A stretch of 64,000 bases of DNA from Pseudomonas sp. QTF5 (GCF_000512695.2 NZ_AZRW02000032.1:1-64000); one strand, 5' to 3'. Shown: positions 44,205 through 53,661, counted from the stretch's first letter. Numbers and translations: made by a program. The notes: generated by a model from the sequence alone, not told the origin.

Positions 44205-44510
44205 ATGTCAGTCGTTACAGAAGTATCTCAGGATGGGAAGAAGCTGACGATTTCGATCGAAGGACGATTCGATTTCGGTCGGCATCAGGAGTTTCGCGAG
44301 TCCTACGAGCGACTCAACAAAAAGCCCGAGTCCATTGTGGTGGACCTGAAGAAAGCCACTTATCTCGATAGCTCGGCGCTGGGCATGCTGCTTCTGCTGC
44401 GTGATCACGCCGGTGGCGACAGTTCCGATATTCGCGTCGTCAACAGCAGCACCGACGTGAAGAAAATCCTCGCCATCTCCAACTTCGACAAGTTGTTCGA
44501 CATCAGTTGA
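44205..44510 (+). CDS. hsbA: HsbA-like anti-sigma factor antagonist (STAS domain)
   Basis: 101-residue STAS protein. The phospho-acceptor region is KATYLDSSALGMLLLLRDH, with Ser56 as the likely regulated residue. In P. aeruginosa HsbA, depending on its phosphorylation, binds the anti-sigma factor FlgM or the cyclase HsbD and so switches between swimming and biofilm. Here the gene overlaps or abuts hsbR, and hptB follows, reproducing the PA3347-PA3346-PA3345 order inside the flagellar cluster. Confidence 0.88.
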   Translation: MSVVTEVSQDGKKLTISIEGRFDFGRHQEFRESYERLNKKPESIVVDLKKATYLDSSALGMLLLLRDHAGGDSSDIRVVNSSTDVKKILAISNFDKLFDIS

Positions 44511-44515
44511 GCGTC

Positions 44516-46222
44516 ATGCAATCGCTCGAACCGCTGACGATCCTGATCGCCGAAGACAGCGCGGCCGATCGCATGCTGCTGTCGACTATCGTCCGTCGCC
44601 AGGGCCATGAAGTGCTGACGGCTGGCGACGGCGCCGAGGCGGTCGAAGTGTTCCGTTCGCAGCGACCGCACTTGGTGCTAATGGACGCCATGATGCCGGT
44701 GATGGACGGTTTCGAGGCCGCGCAGCAGATCAAGGCGCTGGCCGGCGAAACGCTGGTGCCGATCATCTTTTTGACGTCGCTGACCGAAAGCGAAGCCCTG
44801 GCCCGTTGTCTGGAGGCCGGGGGCGATGATTTTCTGGCAAAGCCTTACAACCAGGTGATCCTCGCCGCGAAGATCAAGGCCATGGACCGCTTGCGGCGTT
44901 TGCAGGCCACGGTGCTGGAGCAGCGCGACCTGATCGCCAGGCACCACGACTACCTGCTCAACGAACAACGGGTGGCCAAAGCCGTGTTCGACAAGGTCGC
45001 CCATTCCGGTTGTTTGAATGCACCGAACATCCGTTATCTGCAATCGCCCTATGCACTGTTCAATGGCGATCTGTTGCTGGCTGCGTTCAACCCGGCCGGC
45101 GACATGCATGTGCTGCTTGGCGATTTCACTGGCCATGGTTTGCCGGCCGCTGTGGGTGCCATGCCGTTGGCCGAAGTTTTCTACGGCATGACGGCCAAGG
45201 GCTACGGCTTGTCCGAAACCCTGCGCGAGATGAACGCCAAGCTCAAACGTATCCTGCCGGTGGACATGTTCTGCTGTGCGACCCTGCTGTGCCTGAGCTT
45301 TCAGCGAGGATCGGTGGAGGTCTGGAACGGCGGGATGCCGGACGGTTACCTGCACAGCATGGCTAGCGGCGAACGTACAGTACTGACGGCACGGCACTTG
45401 CCGCTGGGCGTGCTGAGTCCGCAAACCTTCGATGACCGCACCGAGGTGTTCCCGATGGCCGTCGGGGATCGGGTCTTTCTGTTGTCCGACGGGGTGATCG
45501 ATACCTGCGATGCCAATGAACAATTGTTTGGCGTAGAGCGATTGGAGCAGGTGTTTGCAGCCAATCGACAACCTGATGCGCTGTTCGAAGAGATCGAACA
45601 GGCCCTGCGGGATTTTCGCGGCGAGGCCCGCGATGACGTGAGCATGGTCGAGGTCAGCCTGCTGGAGGCTGCGCAACTGAGTCCGCCAGCGCCGGTGTAC
45701 TCCGACAGCGGCCAGTCCAGCCCGCTGGACTGGTCGGTGAGTTTCGAGTTTCGCGCCGCCACTCTCAAACGCTTCAATCCGCTGCCGTACTTGTTGCAAT
45801 TGCTGCTTGAGGTGCATGGCCTGCGGACTCAGAGTGGCGCACTCTACAGTGTGCTGGCAGAGCTTTATTCCAACGCCCTGGAGCATGGCGTGCTGGGCCT
45901 GGATTCGAGTCTCAAACGCGATGCTTCGGGTTTTGCGCGTTATTATCAGCAGCGCAATGCACGCCTGGACGAATTGCGGGACGGTTTTGTGCGGGTGCAT
46001 TTTCAAGTGACGCCAAAAGGCGCGGGCGGTTGCCTGACGGTCCGGGTCGAAGACAGTGGCAAGGGTTTCGATGTGGCGCGGGTGATGGAGCGTCCTGTCG
46101 ATGATGATGTCCGTCTGTCGGGACGTGGCGTCAGCTTGATCCGCCAGTTGAGCGATCATGCGAGCTGGTCCGATAATGGTCGCAGTGCTCGCGTGGAGTT
46201 CTTCTGGGAGGCTCTGGCCTAA
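44516..46222 (+). CDS. hsbR: HsbR-like response regulator with PP2C phosphatase and kinase domains
   Basis: 568 residues: receiver (1-120, Asp57 in LVLMDAMMPVMDG), SpoIIE/PP2C phosphatase (about 175-385, LLGDFTGHGLPAAVGAMPLA, LLSDGVIDT, ARDDVSMVEV), and a C-terminal HATPase anti-sigma-type domain (about 420-565, YSNALEHGVLGL, VEDSGKGFDVAR). It would phosphorylate or dephosphorylate HsbA according to input from HptB. ATG 44516 is used; an upstream TTG at 44507 overlaps the hsbA stop. Both lack a strong ribosome site, suggesting coupling to hsbA. Confidence 0.9.
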   Translation: MQSLEPLTILIAEDSAADRMLLSTIVRRQGHEVLTAGDGAEAVEVFRSQRPHLVLMDAMMPVMDGFEAAQQIKALAGETLVPIIFLTSLTESEALARCLEAGGDDFLAKPYNQVILAAKIKAMDRLRRLQATVLEQRDLIARHHDYLLNEQRVAKAVFDKVAHSGCLNAPNIRYLQSPYALFNGDLLLAAFNPAGDMHVLLGDFTGHGLPAAVGAMPLAEVFYGMTAKGYGLSETLREMNAKLKRILPVDMFCCATLLCLSFQRGSVEVWNGGMPDGYLHSMASGERTVLTARHLPLGVLSPQTFDDRTEVFPMAVGDRVFLLSDGVIDTCDANEQLFGVERLEQVFAANRQPDALFEEIEQALRDFRGEARDDVSMVEVSLLEAAQLSPPAPVYSDSGQSSPLDWSVSFEFRAATLKRFNPLPYLLQLLLEVHGLRTQSGALYSVLAELYSNALEHGVLGLDSSLKRDASGFARYYQQRNARLDELRDGFVRVHFQVTPKGAGGCLTVRVEDSGKGFDVARVMERPVDDDVRLSGRGVSLIRQLSDHASWSDNGRSARVEFFWEALA

Positions 46223-46258
46223 TCCCAGGCATTTTCTTCTTGATCAAGGAGCGAACAA

Positions 46259-46606
46259 GTGGCTGACACACATCTGGATCGCGACGTGCTGAGCGCGTTG
46301 CAGGAAGTTATGGAAGACGGGTATCCAGAATTGCTCGATACCTTTCTCGCCGATTCCGAAGAGCGTTTGAGTCTGCTGCAAAAGGCTGATAATGCCGATC
46401 AGTTGGGCGCGGCTGCGCACAGCTTAAAAGGCAGTTGCAGCAATATGGGCGCTACCCGGCTGGCCGAGTTGTGTCATGAGTTGGAGCAGCGAGCCAAGCA
46501 GAAAAGCCTTGAAGGCATTGAAGCGCTGGTCGGAGAAATTGACGGCGAATTCGCCATTGTCCGACCACTCTACGAAGCGGAACGCCAGCGCTCCCTTGCT
46601 GAATAA
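46259..46606 (+). CDS. hptB: Histidine phosphotransfer protein HptB
   Basis: 115-residue Hpt domain protein with a GTG start behind CAAGGAGCG. The phosphorylatable residue is His54 in AAAHSLKGSCSNMGA. In P. aeruginosa HptB relays phosphate from hybrid kinases to HsbR, controlling motility and biofilm. The 36-bp gap after hsbR suggests one transcript. Placement directly before fliK links this relay physically to flagellar genes. Confidence 0.88.
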   Translation: MADTHLDRDVLSALQEVMEDGYPELLDTFLADSEERLSLLQKADNADQLGAAAHSLKGSCSNMGATRLAELCHELEQRAKQKSLEGIEALVGEIDGEFAIVRPLYEAERQRSLAE

Positions 46607-46644
46607 AGCAACCATCCGACGCTTTTAGCGGCCAGCGAATAAAG

Positions 46645-46661
46645 CTGGCTCGACCCTTGCA
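46645..46661 (+). promoter_or_regulatory. RpoN promoter of fliK
   Basis: CTGGCTCGACCCTTGCA: GG 46647-46648 and GC 46659-46660 with a TTGCA -12 box. Lies 38 bp after hptB and 50 bp before fliK. Confidence 0.75.
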
Positions 46662-46711
46662 GTCAACTTGCTCAACTGTACCTACGATCCCAGTGCAGCG
46701 GAGACCGTTTT

Positions 46712-48067
46712 ATGCCCGTTACCCCCAATATCCTTCTTCAGGCCTCCGCTACGGCCAGGAAACAAGCCGCGACCGCCAATGCACCGGCGCTGACGGATGA
46801 GTCCGGGGACAAAGCCTCCAGCTTCGCTCAGGTTTACGCCAATCAAGCCCGAAACAAGCCCTCGGCTGTGGTGGACGGATCGGTTAAACCTGCGCGCGAC
46901 AAAGCGCCGGACAGTGCCGGCAAAAAAGACGTGAGCAACGACAAGTCTGCCGCCCCGGAACCGACGGTTGCCGATAGCGGCAAATCCTTGCCCGCCGATA
47001 AACCGGCGCAGGCTGACGACAAGACGGCCAGCGATGACGCGCCGGATACGGCTGAGACGTCGACGCCGGTGGCCGATACCGCACCTGTCGATCCGACTCT
47101 CGATCCTGCGTTGGTGATGCAGCCGGTGGTGCCAGCCCCGGTGCCGGAAACCCCAACAGTTGTGACCACTGTGCAACCACACGTTGAGGCGCCTGGCGCC
47201 GCCGTCGTTACCGCAGCTACGGCGCAGACTGTTGCGACCATCGACCCGGATTTCGATCCCGAAGCCGATCCTCTCGATGCGTTGCCTGCCGTGCGCATGG
47301 CCATGGAGCAGGGCGGGCACGTTTCGGCTGCAAGCCAGGCCCAGCCCAAAGCTGCACCGACCGCGGCTCAAGTCGATGGCGAGCCAACTTCGGCACAAAA
47401 CTTTGCCGCGGGCATGGCGACCATGCTAGATGTGCAAGCCGATCAGGACAGCACCCGTCAGGGTGGCGAAAAGGCTTTCAGTGGCCTGATCGATGACGGC
47501 CTCAAGGATCTCAAATCCGCCAGCAGCGATACCCGTGTCGATGATTTCGCCAACCGTCTGGCGGCACTGACACAGGCGGCAACGCCGAAGACTGCCAATG
47601 CATTGCCGGTGAACCAGCCAATCGCCATGCATCAGAGCGGTTGGACCGAAGAGGTGGTCAACCGGGTCATGTACCTGTCCAGTGCCAACCTCAAAGCGGC
47701 CGACATTCAGTTGCAACCGGCCGAGTTGGGGCGCCTCGATATTCGGGTGAACATGGTTCCGGATCAACAAACCCAGGTGACCTTCATGAGCGCCCACCCA
47801 AGCGTTCGCGAAGCGCTCGACGGGCAAATGCATCGCCTGCGTGACATGTTCGCGCAGCAAGGCATGGGCCAGGTTGATGTCAACGTTTCCGATCAGTCCC
47901 GTGGCTGGCAGGGTCAGGAACAGGCTCAACAGGGGCAGGGTGGGCGTGCCAATGCCAATAGCGGTCGCCTCGATTCTGTCGATGAAGAGCTTCCAGCGAC
48001 GGTCGCTGAAGTAACCGCGAACACCACCAGCGTGATCGGCACCAGCGCCGTCGACTACTACGCCTGA
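46712..48067 (+). CDS. fliK: Flagellar hook-length control protein FliK
   Basis: Secreted molecular ruler that switches export specificity from hook to filament. 451 residues; the N-terminal 250 are low-complexity (Ala, Pro, Asp, Thr), and the conserved Flg_hook domain is at about 310-415 (LQPAELGRLDIRVNMVPDQQ, SAHPSVREALDGQMHRLRDM), with a Gln/Gly-rich tail. It directly follows an RpoN promoter and is followed by a REP pair. The name rests on the C-terminal domain and context. Confidence 0.93.
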   Translation: MPVTPNILLQASATARKQAATANAPALTDESGDKASSFAQVYANQARNKPSAVVDGSVKPARDKAPDSAGKKDVSNDKSAAPEPTVADSGKSLPADKPAQADDKTASDDAPDTAETSTPVADTAPVDPTLDPALVMQPVVPAPVPETPTVVTTVQPHVEAPGAAVVTAATAQTVATIDPDFDPEADPLDALPAVRMAMEQGGHVSAASQAQPKAAPTAAQVDGEPTSAQNFAAGMATMLDVQADQDSTRQGGEKAFSGLIDDGLKDLKSASSDTRVDDFANRLAALTQAATPKTANALPVNQPIAMHQSGWTEEVVNRVMYLSSANLKAADIQLQPAELGRLDIRVNMVPDQQTQVTFMSAHPSVREALDGQMHRLRDMFAQQGMGQVDVNVSDQSRGWQGQEQAQQGQGGRANANSGRLDSVDEELPATVAEVTANTTSVIGTSAVDYYA

Positions 48068-48082
48068 TCAAACGCAGAACCC

Positions 48083-48173
48083 TGTAGGAGCTGGCTTGCC
48101 AGCGAAAACGGTGTGTCAGCCAATACACCTATCGACTGGCACACCGCCTTCGCAGGCAAGCCAGCTCCTACAT
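48083..48173. repeat. Inverted REP pair (REPIN) between fliK and fliL
   Basis: TGTAGGAGCTGGCTTGCCAG with downstream CGAA, and at the right the inverted copy TTCGCAGGCAAGCCAGCTCC ending TACA; spacer about 40 bp. Same REP family as 12413 and different from the pair at 38077. Its right edge touches the fliL promoter. Confidence 0.9.
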
Positions 48174-48188
48174 GGCATAACACTTGCT
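48172..48188 (+). promoter_or_regulatory. RpoN promoter of fliLMNOPQR-flhB
   Basis: ATGGCATAACACTTGCT: GG 48174-48175, GC 48186-48187, consensus TTGCT. Start near 48199, 40 bp before fliL. The REP pair ends within this element. Confidence 0.65.
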
Positions 48189-48238
48189 CTTGCCTTGCCG
48201 TGCGACTGTGAAAACCCGAATAGTGACGGATTATTGGC

Positions 48239-48739
48239 ATGGCGAAGAGCGAAGCAGTAGTAAAAGACCCCGCAACCAAAGGCAAAATCAAGCTGATCAT
48301 TGTGATCGTCGTGGCCCTGCTGCTGGCGATCGGCTTGTCCGTGGGGGCGACCTGGTTCTTCATGCACGGCGCCCAGAGCAAACCTGCCGCTGCGGCTGAA
48401 ACCGCTGTGGTCGGCAAGCAGCCGGCGATCTTCGAGGCCATGGCGCCGGCCTTCGTGGCCAACTACACCCAGAACGGCCGTCAGCGCTACATGCAGGTGA
48501 GCATCACCCTGCAGGGCCGCAATCAGGCCGATCTGGAAGCGCTCAAAGTCCACATGCCGGTGATCCGCAATAACCTGGTGATGCTGTTTTCCGGTCAGGA
48601 TTTCGCCACGCTGGCCACGCCTGTCGGCCAGGAAATGTTGCGCCAGAAAGCCACGGCCAGCGTCCAGGAAGTGGCGCAGAAAGAGCTGGGCAAAGTGGTG
48701 ATCGAACAGTTGCTTTTCACTAATTTCGTACTGCAGTAG
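48239..48739 (+). CDS. fliL: Flagellar basal-body-associated protein FliL
   Basis: Inner-membrane protein near the stator that supports torque and surface motility. 166 residues with one transmembrane helix at about 17-41 (IKLIIVIVVALLLAIGLSVG) and a periplasmic domain (RYMQVSITLQGRNQADLEAL, MPVIRNNLVMLFSGQDFATL). First gene of the fliL operon, 9 bp before fliM. ATG 48239 is preceded by poor ribosome-site sequence (GGATTATTGGC). Confidence 0.93.
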   Translation: MAKSEAVVKDPATKGKIKLIIVIVVALLLAIGLSVGATWFFMHGAQSKPAAAAETAVVGKQPAIFEAMAPAFVANYTQNGRQRYMQVSITLQGRNQADLEALKVHMPVIRNNLVMLFSGQDFATLATPVGQEMLRQKATASVQEVAQKELGKVVIEQLLFTNFVLQ

Positions 48740-48748
48740 GAACACGAC

Positions 48749-49717
48749 ATGGCCGTGCAGGACCTGCTGTCCCAGGATGAGATCGATGCGCTGTTGCATG
48801 GCGTCGACGATGGTCTGGTACAGACCGATACCGCCGCCGAACCCGGCAGCGTCAAAAGCTATGACCTGACCAGCCAGGATCGCATCGTCCGTGGACGCAT
48901 GCCGACCCTGGAAATGATCAACGAGCGTTTCGCCCGCTACACCCGCATCAGCATGTTCAACATGCTGCGCCGCTCGGCGGACGTTGCCGTCGGTGGTGTG
49001 CAGGTGATGAAGTTCGGCGAATACGTGCACTCGCTGTATGTGCCGACCAGCCTCAACCTGGTCAAGATCAAACCGTTGCGCGGCACTGCGCTGTTCATCC
49101 TTGACGCCAAACTGGTGTTCAAACTGGTGGACAACTTCTTCGGCGGCGACGGCCGTCACGCGAAGATCGAAGGGCGTGAATTCACCCCGACCGAACTGCG
49201 TGTGGTGCGCATGGTGCTGGAGCAGGCCTTCGTCGATTTGAAAGAAGCCTGGCAGGCAATCATGGAAGTGAACTTCGAGTACATCAACTCGGAAGTGAAC
49301 CCGGCCATGGCCAACATCGTCGGCCCGAGCGAAGCCATTGTGGTGTCGACGTTCCACATCGAACTCGATGGCGGTGGCGGCGACCTGCACGTGACCATGC
49401 CGTACTCGATGATCGAGCCGGTGCGCGAAATGCTCGACGCCGGCTTTCAGTCCGATCTCGACGACCAGGACGAGCGCTGGGTCAACGCCTTGCGCCAGGA
49501 CGTGCTGGACGTCGATGTGCCGATCGGTGCCACGGTTGCCCGCCGCCAGTTGAAGCTGCGCGACATCCTGCACATGCAACCGGGGGACATTATCCCGGTG
49601 GAAATGCCGGAAGACATGATCATGCGCGCCAACGGCGTGCCGGCCTTCAAGGTCAAGATGGGTTCGCACAAAGGCAACCTCGCATTGCAAGTGATCGAGC
49701 CGATCGAGCGCCGCTGA
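48749..49717 (+). CDS. fliM: Flagellar motor switch protein FliM
   Basis: C-ring protein that binds phospho-CheY. The 322-residue protein begins with the CheY-binding peptide region (DLLSQDEIDALLHGVDDG), followed by the CheC-like middle domain (FARYTRISMFNMLRRSADVA) and a C-terminal SpoA domain (LDVDVPIGATVARRQLKLRD). The partner CheY is encoded at 59198. Standard length and order. Confidence 0.97.
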   Translation: MAVQDLLSQDEIDALLHGVDDGLVQTDTAAEPGSVKSYDLTSQDRIVRGRMPTLEMINERFARYTRISMFNMLRRSADVAVGGVQVMKFGEYVHSLYVPTSLNLVKIKPLRGTALFILDAKLVFKLVDNFFGGDGRHAKIEGREFTPTELRVVRMVLEQAFVDLKEAWQAIMEVNFEYINSEVNPAMANIVGPSEAIVVSTFHIELDGGGGDLHVTMPYSMIEPVREMLDAGFQSDLDDQDERWVNALRQDVLDVDVPIGATVARRQLKLRDILHMQPGDIIPVEMPEDMIMRANGVPAFKVKMGSHKGNLALQVIEPIERR

Positions 49718-49778
49718 CCGGCGCTCCCCTCCCTTTTAATTGACTGCTCTTGATTGAGCAGGTGCCCGCCGAGGACAA

Positions 49779-50240
49779 ATGATGAATGACGATATGAACG
49801 CCCAGGACGACCAGGCACTGGCCGATGAATGGGCTGCGGCACTGCAAGAAACCGGTGACGCCGGTCAGGACGATATCGATGCCTTGCTGGCCGCCGACGC
49901 CGCCGGTTCGCCGTCCAACCGTCTGCCGATGGAAGAGTTCGGCAGCGTGCCGAAGAACAACGATCCGGTGACGCTGGATGGTCCGAATCTGGAAGTGATC
50001 CTCGACATTCCGGTGTCGATTTCCATGGAAGTCGGCAGCACCGACATCAACATCCGCAACTTGCTGCAACTCAACCAGGGTTCGGTGATCGAGCTCGATC
50101 GTCTGGCCGGCGAGCCGCTGGACGTGCTGGTCAACGGCACGCTCATCGCCCACGGTGAAGTGGTGGTGGTCAACGAAAAGTTCGGCATCCGCCTGACCGA
50201 CGTGATCAGCCCAAGCGAACGCATCAAGAAGCTGCGCTGA
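49779..50240 (+). CDS. fliN: Flagellar motor switch protein FliN
   Basis: C-ring protein pairing with FliM and binding FliH. 153 residues: an acidic, variable N-terminus (MMNDDMNAQDDQALADEWAA) and a C-terminal SpoA domain (LEVILDIPVSISMEVGSTDI, GSVIELDRLAGEPLDVLVNG). CGAGGAC precedes the ATG. Its stop is directly followed by the fliO start with no gap. Confidence 0.96.
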   Translation: MMNDDMNAQDDQALADEWAAALQETGDAGQDDIDALLAADAAGSPSNRLPMEEFGSVPKNNDPVTLDGPNLEVILDIPVSISMEVGSTDINIRNLLQLNQGSVIELDRLAGEPLDVLVNGTLIAHGEVVVVNEKFGIRLTDVISPSERIKKLR

Positions 50241-50693
50241 GTGAAAAAGGTTCTGGGAGGGGGGCTTGGGTTAGCGCTGGCCTTGTCGTTCAGCGTACTG
50301 GCGGCCGAACCGGCTGCGACAGCGGCTGCTGCACCGGCCGTCAGCAGCGGTGTGGCCGGGCAATTGACGCAATTGGTATTCGGCTTGCTGCTGGTGCTGG
50401 GGCTGATCTTCTTCCTCGCCTGGCTGTTGCGCCGGGTCCAGCAGGCCGGGCCGGCTGGCAAGGGGCAGGTGATCGAGCTGATCGGTTCGCGCGCCCTGGG
50501 TCCTCGCGATCGTTTGATGTTGGTGCAGGTCGGCAACGAGCAGATCCTGCTCGGTCTCAGCCCCGGTACCATCACCGCGCTGCATGTGCTCAAGGAGCCG
50601 GTGCCGGTGCCCGCCACTACCGAGAAAGCGACCCCGGAGTTTGCTCAGCATCTGTTGAAGATGCTCGGCAAGGATCAGAAGGATAAGAAGTAA
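50241..50693 (+). CDS. fliO: Flagellar biosynthesis protein FliO
   Basis: Small membrane protein that helps FliP assemble into the export gate. 150 residues starting at GTG 50241, immediately after the fliN TGA. An N-terminal signal-like helix ([19 protein letters not shown]) is followed by a transmembrane helix at about 47-66 ([19 protein letters not shown]) and the cytoplasmic FliO domain ([20 protein letters not shown]). One-base overlap with fliP. Confidence 0.92.
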   Translation: MKKVLGGGLGLALALSFSVLAAEPAATAAAAPAVSSGVAGQLTQLVFGLLLVLGLIFFLAWLLRRVQQAGPAGKGQVIELIGSRALGPRDRLMLVQVGNEQILLGLSPGTITALHVLKEPVPVPATTEKATPEFAQHLLKMLGKDQKDKK

Positions 50694-51451
50694 TGGGTGC
50701 GCTACGCATCGTCTTGACGCTGGCCCTGATGCTGGCCGCCCCGCTGGCGTTCGCCGCCGATCCGTTGTCGATCCCGGCGATTACCCTGGGCACCAACGCC
50801 GAAGGCGCTCAGGAATACTCGGTCAGCCTGCAAATCCTGCTGATCATGACCGCGCTGAGTTTCATCCCGGCGTTCGTCATGCTGATGACCAGTTTCACCC
50901 GGATCATCATCGTTTTCTCGATCCTGCGTCAGGCCCTGGGCTTGCAACAGACACCGTCGAACCAGATCCTTACCGGCATGGCGCTGTTCCTGACCATGTT
51001 CATCATGGCGCCGGTGTTCGATCGGGTGAATCAGGATGCCTTGCAGCCGTATCTGGCGGAGAAACTCACCGCGCAGGATGCCGTGACCAAGGCGCAGGTG
51101 CCGATCAAGGACTTCATGCTGGCCCAGACTCGCAGCAGCGATCTGGAGCTGTTCATGCGCTTGTCCAAGCGCACTGACATTGCTTCGCCCGATCAGGCGC
51201 CGCTGACGATTCTGGTGCCGGCGTTCGTGACCTCCGAGCTGAAAACCGCGTTCCAGATCGGCTTCATGATCTTCATCCCGTTCCTGATCATCGACCTGGT
51301 TGTGGCCAGTGTGCTGATGGCCATGGGTATGATGATGCTCTCGCCACTGATCATTTCCCTGCCGTTCAAGATCATGCTGTTCGTGCTGGTGGATGGCTGG
51401 GCGTTGATCATTGGCACCCTGGCGAGCAGCTTCGGCGGTGTTTCACCATGA
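50693..51451 (+). CDS. fliP: Flagellar export gate protein FliP
   Basis: Pore-forming subunit of the type III export gate. 252 residues with a cleavable signal peptide ([20 protein letters not shown] before AADP) and four membrane helices. Family signatures are [20 protein letters not shown] and [20 protein letters not shown]. Overlaps fliO by 1 bp and fliQ by 4 bp. Confidence 0.97.
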   Translation: MGALRIVLTLALMLAAPLAFAADPLSIPAITLGTNAEGAQEYSVSLQILLIMTALSFIPAFVMLMTSFTRIIIVFSILRQALGLQQTPSNQILTGMALFLTMFIMAPVFDRVNQDALQPYLAEKLTAQDAVTKAQVPIKDFMLAQTRSSDLELFMRLSKRTDIASPDQAPLTILVPAFVTSELKTAFQIGFMIFIPFLIIDLVVASVLMAMGMMMLSPLIISLPFKIMLFVLVDGWALIIGTLASSFGGVSP

Positions 51452-51717
51452 CGCCGGAAGTTGCCGTGGACATCTTTCGCGAAGCGCTATGGCTGACCAC
51501 CGTGATGGTCGCCGTGCTGGTGATTCCGAGCTTGCTGGTGGGGTTGTTGGTGGCAATGTTTCAGGCGGCTACCCAGATCAACGAACAGACCCTGAGCTTC
51601 TTGCCGCGCCTGCTGGTGATGCTGGTGACCCTGATCGTTGCCGGTCCGTGGCTGGTGCAGACTTTCATGGAATACATCCTCCAGCTGTACCACAGCATTC
51701 CTCAGGTCATCGGCTAA
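51448..51717 (+). CDS. fliQ: Flagellar export gate protein FliQ
   Basis: 89-residue protein with two membrane helices ([20 protein letters not shown] and [20 protein letters not shown]), forming the export gate with FliP and FliR. It opens [16 protein letters not shown], the family N-terminus. ATGA overlap with fliP, 3 bp to fliR. Confidence 0.96.
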   Translation: MTPEVAVDIFREALWLTTVMVAVLVIPSLLVGLLVAMFQAATQINEQTLSFLPRLLVMLVTLIVAGPWLVQTFMEYILQLYHSIPQVIG

Positions 51718-51720
51718 ACC

Positions 51721-52503
51721 ATGTCGCTGCTTCAGCTGACCGATACCCAGATCAGCACCTGGGTGGCGACGTTCATGTTGCCGCTGTTTCGCATCGGCTC
51801 GTTGCTGATGGTCATGCCGATTTTCGGCACGACGCTGGTGCCCACGCGCGTCCGTCTGTACTTCGCCCTGGCGATCACCTTCGTGATCGCTCCCGGCCTG
51901 CCGCCGATGCCGCCGGTCAACGCACTCGACCTGAGCGCGCTGCTGCTGATCGCTGAGCAAGTCATCATTGGCGCGGTATTGGGCTTTTCCTTGCAGCTGT
52001 TTTTCCAGGCTTTCGTGGTCGCCGGACAAATTGTCGCGATCCAGATGGGCATGGGCTTCGCCTCGATGATCGATCCTACGAACGGTGTATCGGTGGCGGT
52101 GATCGGGCAGTTTTTCACCATGCTGGTGACCCTGCTGTTCCTGTCGATGAACGGCCATCTGGTGGTATTCGAAGTCCTCACCGAAAGCTTCACCACGCTG
52201 CCGGTCGGTGGCGGGTTGATGGTCCATCATTTCTGGGAACTCGCCGGCAAACTCGGCTGGGTGCTCGGTGCGGCGCTGCTGCTGGTGTTGCCGGCAATCA
52301 CCGCGTTGTTGGTGGTCAACATTGCGTTTGGCGTGATGACCCGGGCAGCGCCGCAGTTGAACATCTTCTCCATCGGCTTCCCGCTGACTCTGGTACTCGG
52401 CTTGTTCATCGTCTGGGTCGGCCTGGCGGACATTCTCAATCAGTATCAACCACTGGCCGCCGAAGCCTTGCAGTTGTTACGCGAACTGGCACGGGCGCGC
52501 TGA
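51721..52503 (+). CDS. fliR: Flagellar export gate protein FliR
   Basis: 260-residue polytopic membrane protein with about six helices and the FliR signature FRIGSLLMVMPIFGTTLVPT and GMGFASMIDPTNG. Completes the FliPQR gate. Followed 3 bp later by flhB, its binding partner. Confidence 0.96.
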   Translation: MSLLQLTDTQISTWVATFMLPLFRIGSLLMVMPIFGTTLVPTRVRLYFALAITFVIAPGLPPMPPVNALDLSALLLIAEQVIIGAVLGFSLQLFFQAFVVAGQIVAIQMGMGFASMIDPTNGVSVAVIGQFFTMLVTLLFLSMNGHLVVFEVLTESFTTLPVGGGLMVHHFWELAGKLGWVLGAALLLVLPAITALLVVNIAFGVMTRAAPQLNIFSIGFPLTLVLGLFIVWVGLADILNQYQPLAAEALQLLRELARAR

Positions 52504-52506
52504 GTC

Positions 52507-53646
52507 ATGGCCGAGAGCGAAAGCGGTCAGGACAAAACAGAAGACCCCACGGAGAAACGTAAAAAGGACTCCCGCGAGAAGGGCGAAATTGCGCGCTCCA
52601 AGGAACTCAACACCCTGGCGGTCATGCTCGCCGGCGCTGGTGGGTTGCTGATTTTTGGCGGCGCGCTGGCTCAGGACTTGATGGAACTGATGCGCATGAA
52701 CTTCTCGCTCTCGCGAGAGGTGATTCTGGATCAGCGCTCCATGGGCACTTATCTGCTGCACTCAGGGCAGATTGCCCTCGTTGCGATTCAGCCGGTGATG
52801 ATCACCATGCTGCTGGCTGCGCTGATCGGTCCGATCTCCCTGGGTGGCTGGCTGTTCGCGGCCGGCTCCATGGCCCCCAAGTTCAGTCGCATGAACCCCG
52901 GCGCGGGCCTGAAACGGATGTTCTCGGCCAAGGCGCTGGTGGAGTTGCTCAAGGCGCTGGCGAAGTTCTTCATCGTGTTGTTCGTGGCATTGGCGGTCTT
53001 GTCATCGGACATAGACGATCTGCTGCGCATCGCCCACGAACCCCTCGACATGGCGATCATCCACAGCCTGCAAGTGGTCGGGTGGAGTACCTTGTGGATG
53101 GCCTGCGGGCTGATCATCATCGCCGCGGTGGATGTGCCGGTGCAGCTGTGGGAAAGCCACAAGAAACTGCTGATGACCAAGCAGGAAGTGCGCGACGAGC
53201 ACAAGGATCAGGAAGGTAAACCAGAGGTCAAACAGCGCATTCGCCAGTTGCAACGCGAAATGTCGCAGCGGCGGATGATGGCCGCAATCCCCGAGGCCGA
53301 CGTGGTCATTACCAACCCGACCCACTACGCCGTGGCCCTCAAGTACGACCCGGACAAGGGCAATGCGCCGGTGCTGTTGGCCAAGGGCAGCGACTTCCTC
53401 GCCCTGAAGATTCGTGAAATCGCCGTGGCCAACAATGTGCTGCTGCTCGAATCGCCGGCGCTGGCGCGTTCAATCTACTACTCCACCGAGCTGGAGCAGG
53501 AAATTCCCGGCGGGCTTTATTTGGCGGTTGCCCAGGTGCTGGCCTACGTCTACCAGATCCGCCAGTACCGCGCCGGCAAGGGCAAACGCCCGGATCCGCT
53601 CCAGGATGATTTGCCGATTCCACCGGATTTGCGTCGCGATTCCTGA
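52507..53646 (+). CDS. flhB: Flagellar export switch protein FlhB
   Basis: Substrate-specificity switch of the export apparatus. 379 residues: a basic cytoplasmic N-terminus (KTEDPTEKRKKDSREKGEIA), four membrane helices, and a cytoplasmic domain with the autocleavage motif NPTH at residues 270-273 (cleavage expected between Asn270 and Pro271). It acts with FliK, encoded at 46712, in hook-length control. Last gene of the fliL operon. Confidence 0.97.
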   Translation: MAESESGQDKTEDPTEKRKKDSREKGEIARSKELNTLAVMLAGAGGLLIFGGALAQDLMELMRMNFSLSREVILDQRSMGTYLLHSGQIALVAIQPVMITMLLAALIGPISLGGWLFAAGSMAPKFSRMNPGAGLKRMFSAKALVELLKALAKFFIVLFVALAVLSSDIDDLLRIAHEPLDMAIIHSLQVVGWSTLWMACGLIIIAAVDVPVQLWESHKKLLMTKQEVRDEHKDQEGKPEVKQRIRQLQREMSQRRMMAAIPEADVVITNPTHYAVALKYDPDKGNAPVLLAKGSDFLALKIREIAVANNVLLLESPALARSIYYSTELEQEIPGGLYLAVAQVLAYVYQIRQYRAGKGKRPDPLQDDLPIPPDLRRDS

Positions 53647-53661
53647 TTGTTGTGTTGGCCT

